From Phoronis australis (lineage: Eukaryota > Phoronida > Phoronidae), in assembly GCA_002633005.1 (NCBI GenBank), contig NMRA01000301.1, positions 275,202-339,201 of the forward strand: a stretch of DNA of 64,000 nt, written 5' to 3'. The translations under genes and the position numbers were made by a program. Shown in pieces: positions 45,901 to 55,839 of this stretch; the stretch's first letter is position 1, and each line of letters starts with the position of its first letter. The notes below the pieces were generated by a model that saw nothing but the letters and a program-made list of their open reading frames with translations, was not told where the DNA came from and made no database searches.

Positions 45901-48050
45901 TACCATATTATAGCAATTTTAAGATTTGTTAAATAATGATGATCAGATTTGAAATGTCGTCTAAAACTTACCCAGAGAGTGCGCTGCTGTTGTTTTTGAG
46001 CTGAAGAAACGACCTAAACCTAGGTCGCCGAGTTTTACGATACCCTGAACAGTTATGAAGACGTTGGCAGGCTTTATATCTGCAAATTTATGTAAAATGG
46101 ATGACACCTAGGGTGTGCTAAAGTATAACAAACCTGTGCCACTGGAAATTATTCAACCAGTCATTCTTTGAATAATTTTTTGAGATCTGAAAACCAGGAC
46201 AATAAGAATTAGAATAACTGGCTGAAATAGTTGGGTGAAAGGAGAAAAAATATTTGGCATCATTACCAATATGAAAACAATCATCTAAACCACCCCAAGC
46301 AACAATTTGCATCTATATTCTGGAAAGCCAAGAGAATCACTGAGTACACAAAGCAGAAGGAACACTATGAGTGAACTTCACCAAGAAGGGAGACATGGAC
46401 AGATCTGCTGGAATTGTGGACGTAGTGAGGGAATTTGGTGGTTTCAACACATAAAAGTCAAATTTCACTCAAAAAGTAACGGATGCATAACTCATTGACT
46501 CTTAAAGAATTATGACTCTCGACAATGAACCCTGACCTCTGTGCATGATTCGCGTGGAATGCATGTGTTTCAGTGCGCCGCAGATCTGAACGAAATACTT
46601 CCATATTGTACGCTCGGGTATCAGGCGATTCTGTCGTTTGAAGTGCTGAAAATATGACAAGTAATGTCCTGCTTAGTGTGAAATATCAGAGCAACTTGTT
46701 GTTTGCAGAATTCAACAATCTTAGGAACTTCCAACCTTCATCGAATTTTTCTTCAAAATACAATATTCACTTCAGAGCCAGACAGGATGTAGATATGTGC
46801 CCAACATGTAGATCGCAAACAGTAAAAATATAAAGGATCCTTGTTAGTCATTTTAATGCATTAGAATTCAAACCAGAATAGCATTTGCCAATTTTCGGAT
46901 AACTAGCACTGGGACACTTTTGGAAGCATTAAATTTTGCAAAACCAATTAACTAGGTTAAAACAAGTTCGAGATTGTTTTACACTTCAAAAATTGTGATT
47001 TCCCAAACTTGATTAACTATAGTCACCTTGATCATCTTGGAGAGGTCGCCAGCGTCTGCGAGTTCCAGCACGATATTAAGCTCGTTGTTTTCAACAAATG
47101 AGGCCAGATACTTTATCACATTAGAGTGGTTCAAACACTTGAGCAGGTCAATCTCTTTGATACAGTCTGTGCGAGCTTTGGCGTCCATCATCTCAAATAT
47201 CTAAGAATAAAAAGAAAATTCGATGACATAAGATCATCAGTCTGATATTAGTGTAATCGTTATTCACGAAAAAACATCTATTGATCATTTATCATTGTTT
47301 AGTGACGAGAAATCATATAAACCACAACGGCTAATAATGAACCTTGCTTGAAAATTTATATCAACCTTTAATGTGTATTCATATCTATAGATCATTTCAT
47401 AAAATTCAATTGCTTCATTTGAATTCACAGAAAAATACAATAAAACAAAATTGCCTATGTACACTGTTGCCATGGAAAACCTAACATGAAACTCGTAACA
47501 GTCCTCCAAAAGTCCCGTCACAAATTCAACTCTCCTCTTTGTCAGAGGAAGAAAAACACATCGTGTGCGTGACCTAGGTTTTGAAAGGTTTAACTATTGC
47601 ATTCTTCTGAGGTGAGTTGGACAGCGAAGCAAAAAAAAATTTATCGCCACAAAAATGAGACAATCACACAACATTACTACTTCAGACATGGCTTTAGGTC
47701 ACTAGACTCCGCATCGCAGAAATTTTCCAGGATATAAATTTCTTTTCATATTGCATATCTTAATACATGCGCTGCTGTTTTTTACACACATACGATGATG
47801 ACCCTTCATATGCTAACCCCTTAACTCACAATTCATATCACCTAATCTCTATGTTCCTAACCTGCACTTTTTTCAAAGCTACGGTGCGTTGGTCCACAAC
47901 ACACGTGGCACGGAACACTTCGCTGAACTGACCCTTGCCGATACGTTTCTCAACGTGAAAGTTCTTGAGCTTTGAGTAGATGTTGTCGCCATTAGCGTCA
48001 GGGCCTCCACCCGCAGTGTCTATATCCATGGAATCCATGGCAACCTATAC
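42984..48050 (-). CDS. NEK6/7: NEK6/NEK7-type NIMA-related serine/threonine kinase, complete coding region in seven exons
   Basis: Exons on the minus strand: 48050-47862 (ATG 48038-48036 after an acceptor, so a 5' UTR exon lies upstream), 47200-47027, 46645-46537, 46079-45972, 45133-45039, 44105-43992, 43121-42984 (TAG); 304 residues, human NEK7 302. Seen: P-loop [12 protein letters not shown]-type lysine in VALKKVQ, HRD split by intron 3, DLG in place of DFG (LGDLGLGR, as in NEK6/7), activation loop [20 protein letters not shown] with the serine that NEK9 phosphorylates, and the tyrosine of KYLASF equivalent to autoinhibitory Tyr97. Short N-terminus with no coiled coil, the hallmark of NEK6/7. 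Role by family: mitotic spindle assembly and cytokinesis downstream of NEK9. The C-terminus ends in a Gln-rich tail ([13 protein letters not shown]) in place of the vertebrate tail. Probably the single pre-duplication orthologue of NEK6 and NEK7. Confidence 0.96.
43440..43740 (-). repeat. Possible SINE/LINE-tail relic in NEK6/7 intron 6
   Basis: On the minus strand the phrase ggttaagtggcttgttcaag and neighbouring sequence resembles the conserved 3' segment of L2/MIR-like retroposons. Recognition is by a short phrase only. Confidence 0.25.
44531..44721. repeat. 38-bp tandem repeat, five copies, NEK6/7 intron 5
   Basis: Units start at 44531, 44569, 44607, 44645 and 44683 (taagtattgctaggactatc...), essentially identical, indicating recent expansion. 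Noncoding. Confidence 0.95.
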
Positions 48051-48876
48051 CTGAAAATAAATAGAAGCATAAGAATGGAAGCCCACAAATGTATTCAGAG
48101 AAAGAACTGGAGGGACTGTTTGAGTAGCTGAACAAGAGAAGAGGAGATGGAGAGAAGGGGAGAGTGAGAACAACAGGGAGAGGGAGAGAGGCAGGGGGAG
48201 ACAACTACCACAAAAAAACCTATTACAGTACTACAAAAAACCCAAAAACTTGTTATTTCACAGGCTTGACACCTGATAGCTACCGGCATTCCCCGTCATG
48301 ACAGTCATATGCATTTGTTGAAATGACTACCATAAGCATCCGTTTTGTGTTGAGATGAATGAGAGAGGAATTTATAAAGATATTCATATTATTCTATTCA
48401 TTAACATCAACTTAAGTGATAGTTCAACATAAATTGCATACATAGTGCACCACTTTGGAGACTTCAGAAGAAGTGAGTTAAGATTAAAGCCAGCACGGCT
48501 GAACAGGATAGTGCTTGTCATTTTTGGACAGAAAATTGCAAAACGGACCACCGTCATGGAATATGCTACTTTGCTTGTACTGTACTAAATACAGCAGGGA
48601 CTGTTACCAGCTGGCAAGACTGGCACTAGTCAGACAAAAGTCCAACCTATAAATACATGCATTCTTCCAAAGCTCAGGTAAACAGCTTTCTGTTCTCAAT
48701 CTGTTCAAAAACTGAAATGATTGATCATTCTTTAGTAGCACCATCTGGATGATACGGTATTTGAAGGTGTCCATTATAATAAGAATACTCAGCAAGACCA
48801 ATGAAATTTGTACAGTTCGATGGTTTAACAAACCTACTCGTCCATGAGCTAAGCAGTGATCACACAAAGTCATTCC
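48051..48876. other. Upstream of the NEK6/7 start exon
   Basis: The acceptor tattttcag at 48051-48060 (minus strand) opens the start-codon exon. On the plus strand, 48115-48200 is a purine-rich (gagagg) tract, the polypyrimidine side on the transcribed strand. The 5' UTR exon and promoter were not located. Confidence 0.5.
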
Positions 48877-48877
48877 T

Positions 48878-49281
48878 GGGCCCGGTCTCCAATCTTTTTA
48901 CTCGAAATGGAACTCGAAATTAGGTTTGGCATTTTCTACTCTACTTTTGGGCGAACTCAAGATAAGTGTCTATTATTCTATGCTCGAGTACACAATAACT
49001 TACGTAGATAATTTATTGCCCTTAGTTCACAGTTTGTAAACCCAATATTAAAGCAATAAGTTCGAGTTTGAACTCGAAATTTCGAGTTTTTACTCGAGTT
49101 TGTAGCACGAATATAAGGGCCTTCAAGGGCAAACTTGAACTAGAAACTCCTATGCATAAACTTATAATGTATTCGAGCACAGTCTGATAACCAATTATCT
49201 TAAGTTCGCACAAAAGGAGCAGAGAAATTGCCAAAAATAGTTTCGAGTTCGTTTCGAGTACAAAGATTAGAAACCGGGCCC
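48878..49281. mobile_element. Palindromic MITE with GGGCCCGG termini and TACTCGAA motifs
   Basis: The left gggcccggtctccaatcttt and the right aagattagaaaccgggccc ends are inverted copies. The interior is also largely self-complementary (ctcgaaatttcgag at the centre, ttgcccttagttc ... aaggagcag). About 404 bp and noncoding. No clear target duplication found. Confidence 0.7.
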
Positions 49282-50844
49282 TGACATCTTCTGATATCCG
49301 TGCAGCAAACTTATGTAAAATCCAACAGTGTACGCTGCAAATTGCTGCAAACTTCAAGCATTTGTTGCCATGAAAAGTTTTTTAATTAAACAGAATTTGC
49401 TTTTCCAGCATTTCAAGGCTTACATACTCTATATTGTTGTCAAATGTTTTGAATAACAGCTAGGCCTACATAAAAATGGAACTAACATACTGTACACACT
49501 TGTGTTGACATCCACGCTCACCAAAACATTTTCAACTCAACAAAGATTCAGTTCAAGGACACATTGTCATAAACGGGTGGGAAGATACAACAAGAATTAT
49601 TGCCAAAATTGTCATCTTTCCATATTTCAAAGGTTGATTACTTTGCTACAAAGAGTGGAAACTCCACCAAATGTTGTTTTACGACATATACACAGTACAT
49701 TAACTATGCTAGTATGTAGTAATAGACTAAAAGTTTCTTGGTCTTTATTTTAGTGAAGTCATTTGACAAAATATAATTTCACTTGTCTGCCATATTTTGT
49801 GCTAAATAAGTAAAGAATTACTGTAGTGTCCACTTTTCACTGAAGGTGGCGTGAAATGCTTCTTTTGGCTCGTGTGAATTCTAAGAAATACTTGTGTGCA
49901 AAAATGGTCTAGGCATAGGTGCAAGCAAATCAGCCTTTACGGTAAATGCCAAAAACAGATTTCTTGGAAATGTTTTTAAAAGACCCTCAAGACATTAACA
50001 ATACAAGTTGTGTGTAAATTTCATGTAGAACAGAAAAAGCAAAATAATACTGCGCTGCCAATTCAATTTTAAGAAAAACATCAAAGGCCTATGATTTTTG
50101 GACTGAGTAAAATGTCAATCAATGAATAGCGAACACGCCCCCACGCTAAAATATGCTGAATCAATCAGTTAAATCAATGAACAGTGGCCATGTCCCCACA
50201 CCACAGTACATCTAATAACTGAGTATAGTGCAGTGTTTACTAAACTAAAACATGACTACCAGTAATATAACCCTATATTGAGAAGTCTTCATTAAACAAG
50301 GCCCTGCAGGAGCTCGGGGGTACTAATAAGTATATTTTCAAGGGAAAACAAATTGATATTGAGCTGTGTAGTGAACAGGAAACCTTGTAACTTACACTGA
50401 TATAGAAAGTCAATGGATTACAAATGGCGTAGGTTAATCTTGCTTAACAGAAATATGTGATTGTGTTGATTTATTGATTTGTGAATGACAAGTAAAAGGA
50501 ACATAAGCATGAATATTACAGATACACACACTCTTCAAGAGTATATTTCAGTGGCTGGACACAAGGAAATTACAATAAAACAGCCAGAGGCAAAAATAGT
50601 CATATAGTCACAATATATGAGCACTGGGACCAACGACCATCAAGAATAGTCACACATAGTGATAAAAACCAGCCTTTCCAACTTGTCACCTGACTTGTAA
50701 GAAGACTTTAAAGATTTTTGAGTTTTGAACAATTAAGCCTGTTATGTTGTGATGAAGTGATATAGCAAAAAACAGAACTAACAATTAAATATCTAAATTT
50801 GAATGACATGTACCTAGTCGTAACATGCGACCTGGACCACGGCA

Positions 50845-51120
50845 TACATATGTGATAAAATATCACAAAACAGTGATGTTTCTATTCATTGTTAAACGAT
50901 CCAAGCTTTCTAGGTTATCCAATTATAACATCACCTACAATATCGTACTGCGACACTGTTCGGTCCCGCTGTTTGCGCACAATGTCCCCACAAACGATAG
51001 CGACTTGGAAATGGCGGCAAGTAATGTAACGGCCTCTTTCAATATGTGTCTCGAGTTTTATGGCAAAAGACAGGGCAAACAAATTCTCAAGACCTTCTTT
51101 CTTGGGTTGAGCACGCGCAT
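50845..51120. repeat. Dispersed repeat family B, copy 2
   Basis: It aligns by eye to 12565-12975. Shared strings are atgtgataaaa.gtcacaaaacag (50850 and 12571), 'ttcggtcccg.tgtt.gcgc' (50959 and 12734) and 'gacagggcaaacaaattctcaa' against 'ttgccaagaaattctcaaac'. Diverged and noncoding. Confidence 0.6.
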
Positions 51121-51924
51121 ATGAGTCACCTGTCACTCACATATGCAGACAGGGTAACTTGCACTCCAGAGCGTGGGAACTCGCGCGCTCGCACCAAACC
51201 AAAGTCGCACATCAAAAGAGAACAGCGACAGTAAAAAGTATAAGAGTAGGTTTAAGCTGACAGGGTGTTTATTTGACACTGAACCTAGGCCTCCTGCTGT
51301 TTTAAAAAAAACAAAGTACCCCAAAATTGCCACGCGAAGTTTCAGTTCTGATAATTCGCGGCTCGATGTTCCCTAGGCCCCAGGGGTTCACCCCCTCCCC
51401 ACAGCTGCCGATTTTCAGTCAGCCTACGTCGTAGATATTTCAGACTCGAATGGGAAAGATTTTGTTTCGGTTGAAACTAGCCAATGAAGAAACAAAATTA
51501 TTCGAAAGGGCTAAAAAGGTAGGAGGAAACAATATTCACAAAGTTAAGGGAATTCTTCAAAATCCAAGCTTCCCACCTAAAGCGAATTAGGAGTGTTAGC
51601 AACTCCACTGTCACGTTTTTCTGGCTTCATTTTTTCGAATATATGTTTTCTCTAGAGCACTACAGACGGAAACTTAGCGCTGCATAGGTATTGAAGCCAG
51701 CGGGGTTCTTAGTTTTTGCGAACATGGAAAGGAAATAAAGTAACAAAGTGTTCAAGGTATTACACTTTGAAGCAAATCCATGACCCGGGACAATAATTTG
51801 TTACTTGTATTATAATTCACATTGCCAAACCACCATTCCCGATGCTGTCGTTGCATTCTTTGTTATCATCGATTTTTATCTAAAAATGGGTAATCGCGTG
51901 TTTCCTTAGCACTGGGTGAGTAAT

Positions 51925-52100
51925 CATCAATCTTCAAAAGTTGGGGATGGGCGCTTAACCGTGAGGTGGGCGCTTAACTGGAAATCTTCAAAAATCACAG
52001 AGGGGCGGTTAACCGAGCAGTGGGCGGTTAAATCGAAAATCCACCTAAAGTAGGGGATGGGAGGTTAAGTGAACATGGGCGTTAACCCGAATGTTTACAG
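51925..52100. repeat. Degenerate subterminal-type repeats (GGGCG-TTAAC)
   Basis: Phrases gggcgcttaaccg, gggcgcttaactgg, gggcggttaaccg, gggcggttaaatcg, gggaggttaagtg and gggcgttaacccg recur every 25-45 bases. They look like the repeated transposase-binding end of a DNA element whose other end I could not find. Confidence 0.5.
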
Positions 52101-52936
52101 TATTTTGAAAATCATCAAACAAGACAGAAAGGTTGGTCATTGTTGAAAACTTTTCGCCTGACATTTAAAACTTCGAAAATCAACATTTGAGATTTATTAT
52201 ATAACATAAACACAGATGTGCTAACACAAGAAATGATTTCTAAGCATCTCCATGGCAACACAAACAGTGACTTATTTTTGGTTCAATGAACAGTCAGCTC
52301 TGGTACTGTGCATGTGTGGACCATCAACAATGATTGGGTCCAGATGAGCAACTCGCCCAGCACAAATTATTCCACCAACCACATTACCAGTGCAAGTGAC
52401 CATGTGAATGAAAAGTGCAAACTTGACACCACTATGACATTTTACCTCGCTTTTTGAAAGCAGGGCAAGAACTACTCAATTTAAAAGTTTTTTGTTTTCT
52501 CTGCCGGTCAATTTAGACCAAACTTTGGTCGCCATACCCCAATCTTATTGGAAGCCTCTTGTGCATTTTTCACTTTGGCGAATAGCAGTAGTTGCTTTTG
52601 GTGGATTTCTCATGTCATCCAGCCAATCGAAATTACACTCAATTAATTAATTTCTGAGGAGTTTCGGTGGCTTATCCCATATCTATGATTACCCCCCTGT
52701 GAAAAAACGTCATGCCGTTCACAACTCTACTTTGACAGCGGCAGTGGGCAACGTTTGCATTTTCGAGGGGAATAATTCGGACATTTTTGACAGCCAGTGT
52801 CGTATCAATCTTTCGTCATGAAACGAAATGCGCATTTGACGCAATGTAGTGAATATCGAGTCATGTCTGCCATAACAAGGCTTAAAAAGACTGTTGATTA
52901 TTTTACAAACCGAGAGATGTTCTAGGTAAAGAAGCT

Positions 52937-53048
52937 GGACCAGATTCTGATACGACATATGGTCCAGTTCCTGATACGGCATATGGTCCAGTTCCTGATA
53001 CGACATATGGTCCAGTTCCTGATACGACATATGGTCCAGTTCCTGATC
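52937..53048. repeat. 24-bp tandem repeat, 4.7 copies
   Basis: Units 52937-52960, 52961-52984, 52985-53008, 53009-53032 and a partial at 53033-53048 (ggtccagttcctgatacgac...). The minus strand reads an in-frame eight-residue repeat, YQELDHMS, but no flanking domain or splice context supports coding. Confidence 0.9.
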
Positions 53049-53159
53049 GGTGTCGTGGTGATAACGCAGCTCAATCAATGAAACGCAAAAACACGTACAA
53101 TGAACAGAGGACCTTTCAAAGTACTGGATTTCTACAGACAACATCAGCAATCTGTGTTC

Positions 53160-54525
53160 CTAAATTTCTCTCTAAAAAGAAGAATCGAGTTTGGAATGGC
53201 ATAATTACAGCCTTTTGACAATCCAGTGGATATATTTCTAGAAATATTGGTTTTAACTGGCCATTCTCTCCCATACACTTACAAGGAAAACACACGTGAA
53301 TTGATGTGGTTACTCTAACTTACTATATTTTATGTTATGTTCATGACACTTTTGTTTCCATTTAAATGTACTCTCCTATTAGATGGGGGTGTTATACACC
53401 AGTGCCTGGCGCCGCAGCCAATGGGGTACTGATGCACCACCAATGCTAGCGGCAACAAGGCGTGTTGGGTCTGAATTTTTGGAAAATTTGAACTCCCAGC
53501 GAATTTTGTAGGGCTGATTTTCAAAATGTCCAGACGGATTTGTACACTTTAGAGCAAATGTCCAGGACCTAGAGATAATAGCAAAATCTCTGGTAAAACA
53601 TTACTAGTAATTTTATGCTACATATCATTTAAGAAAAAATGAGAAAATAAAATGTCACTTGTCTGACATATTGTGCCCTAAATTCGTGAGATTTTACCAT
53701 ACAAAACAATTATAAACAAATCTCCCCAGAGTCAATTTGAAACTACCCACTGAGTCAGAGCAAATCCATACCAACCCTTCTACACAACACGCTGTTCAAA
53801 CTATGTATGAAAAGTGCATGTGACCTAAAATCACACACTATCAAACCACATTAAATATGCCTTTGAGCATCACAAAATTTTTAATCCCAGACAGATATGG
53901 GCCTGCATAACTGAAGTTATGTGTGAACGTGATGACTCACTGACTAGCTGTTCAGGTGATGGAAGGGCAAGGAAATAGTAGGACAAGCAACCAATGACCA
54001 CAGCAGCTGACTCTAAACCTGCTTGAAATAAAGGTACAATAACTCAAGTCACAAAACCTCCTTGAACACACACCATTATGAAACTGCTCTCAAATTGTTC
54101 TTTAGGTCATATCTATATGTAGACACAATATCTGTCTTTATTGATTGATACCTGTGATTGTGTGTAAATACCGCAAACCCAGGAGCAAGTACTGGTATAT
54201 GTAATAACAATGAAAGCGCTCTGAGAAGTGACAATTAAAGAAATCAAATAAAACTTTTAAGGTAAGATCGACAACAGCCACGATACCATCGCCTATTACA
54301 CCTGACCAACATGCAGTATACGATAGCATTAAATTTTCATAGGGAATCAGTTAAAACAACAGTCATCAAATCAGAAAACCTTGAATAACTCAAGAACAGG
54401 AAGTTGTAATGAGAAACCAATCATGCATTGTGGGTAGTGTGTGAGGAGATGTATACTAAATCTGAAGAGATTGAGTCAAAGGAGCCATGAGCTGGAGCTC
54501 TGTAAATATAAATTTGAAAACATTG
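53160..54525. other. Intergenic, no gene recognised
   Basis: AT-rich sequence with the short dispersed repeat copy at 53646-53692. No RNA gene or protein domain seen. Confidence 0.45.
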
Positions 54526-55532
54526 TGCCACCCAGTGGCGGATCTAGGATATCACAAGGGGGGGGCCCAACATTTTGTCCGGCTGTAAGAATTTGCGCAA
54601 ACTGAACCACGATTGTAGATGCGCATAGCACCGAACGGGGGGAGGTCGGGAAGGGGGCAAATTTTTCTGTTTTTACCTCTAAAAATCAAGCATTTTCCTT
54701 GATTCCTGAAGTATTATTCAAGAAAAAAGGCAAAAAACGGAGAACGTGTCAAACAGGAAAAGCTGCAAGTATCAAAGACTCGAACTCACGACCTGGCGAT
54801 TAGGGCGCACATGCGTTACCACTACACCACCACGATTTAACTACTATTTTCATACTAAGAGACCTACTTGTTTATGGTCCACAGCGTTTGCGCGCGAAAC
54901 CTACTTCTTTTTGTTATGCTTATTACACGTTTTTCATTTTGTGCCATCAATTCTTAACAAATTTGTCATATTTAAAATAATCTTCAAATGCCAAAAAGAC
55001 CAAATCCGTTTTTCGTGTTGGCAATAATGACGGGATTGCTTTGGAAATCGTCTTAAGATAAGGTTTGACAAAGAGAGTATTGCGAGTTTCTGAGTGATTC
55101 ACTAAGGCTTCGATTAAAATCCACATCTTACCAGCAGCTTCTGTTTTTTCATCGTCACTCAGGTTCCATTTTCTTAAAAAATGAAGTAAATTTTCTTCAT
55201 TGCACAGTGGAGCAGACGATGGAAACGGAGTCGTAGCGCGCAGCGCTACTGCCGGTCGCCTGGGATATCGGGGGAGAGCCTATACTTAGCCATGATAGTT
55301 CCGTTACGAATGCGCCGTGTTCCGAATTTGACACTTGAAATTGGATTTGAGCCCCCCCCCAACACTAAAACTGCACACTTTTAAATCTTTTTTCATCCGT
55401 ATAATTTTAATTACTGATGTTAATTAATAAACTCTACATTTCCCTGCGCTCTTACTGTTTTATTTTTTTTGCGGCAGCCAAGGGGGGGGGCCCGGGCCCT
55501 CTGGGCCCCCCCCTAAATCCGCCTATGCCACC
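54526..55532. mobile_element. Non-autonomous hAT-like element with TGCCACC flanking repeat, carrying a tRNA-like SINE body
   Basis: The element spans 54533-55525. Its left end is cagtggcggatctagg with an internal run of Gs. Its right end is ccccccctaaatccgccta. The 7-mer tgccacc lies directly outside both ends (54526-54532 and 55526-55532), consistent with most of an 8-bp hAT target duplication. No transposase. The ORF at 54746-55027 has no known domain and overlaps the tRNA-like region. Confidence 0.7.
54764..54834 (-). repeat. tRNA-like (SINE head) sequence with A and B boxes
   Basis: On the minus strand gtggtggtgtagtggtaacg carries a pol III A box. About 30 bases later, gtgagttcgagtc matches the B box. 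Spacing and strand fit a tRNA. I could not fold a clean anticodon arm, so it is a tRNA-derived SINE or pseudogene, not a working tRNA. Confidence 0.55.
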
Positions 55533-55839
55533 TTGTGCCACCTTGCATCAGGTTTCGCCCCAAAACAAGTCTTCGCGCAGTTGACTAGAAAAACACTCTA
55601 GTATGTACATTTCATTTCAATTAGTAGATATAAAATGTGATCTCCAGCACGAATATGATAGGCCAACAAAGTGCAGATAAGTCAATATTAGAAGTCATCA
55701 GGGCATTATCTATCAAATATCTCGAGAACGGCAAGTTGCACTGAGAAATGGGTGTCACAACACTGATCGCGTTCAAAACCATCGATCCACATAACAAATT
55801 TCACGCAGATCTTTTTGCCTCGAACTTCCACGTGGGCTA

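Larger units (their letters stand above)
49290..52936. other. Intergenic between NEK6/7 and ABL, proximal part
   Basis: No gene seen. It contains a copy of a short dispersed repeat (49764-49807, shared with 864-905 and 53646-53692: ttcacttgtctgccatatt...gtgctaaat), a copy of repeat family B (50845-51120), and at 51925-52100 a series of degenerate 'gggcg(c/g)ttaac' phrases. Confidence 0.5.

Noticed and set aside
52719-53150. Minus-strand protein with YQELDHMS repeats
   Set aside because: The 24-bp tandem repeat explains the open frame; the flanking residues match no family.
54764-54834. A functional tRNA gene on the minus strand
   Set aside because: The A and B boxes are good, but the anticodon arm and acceptor stem do not pair convincingly; called SINE-like instead.
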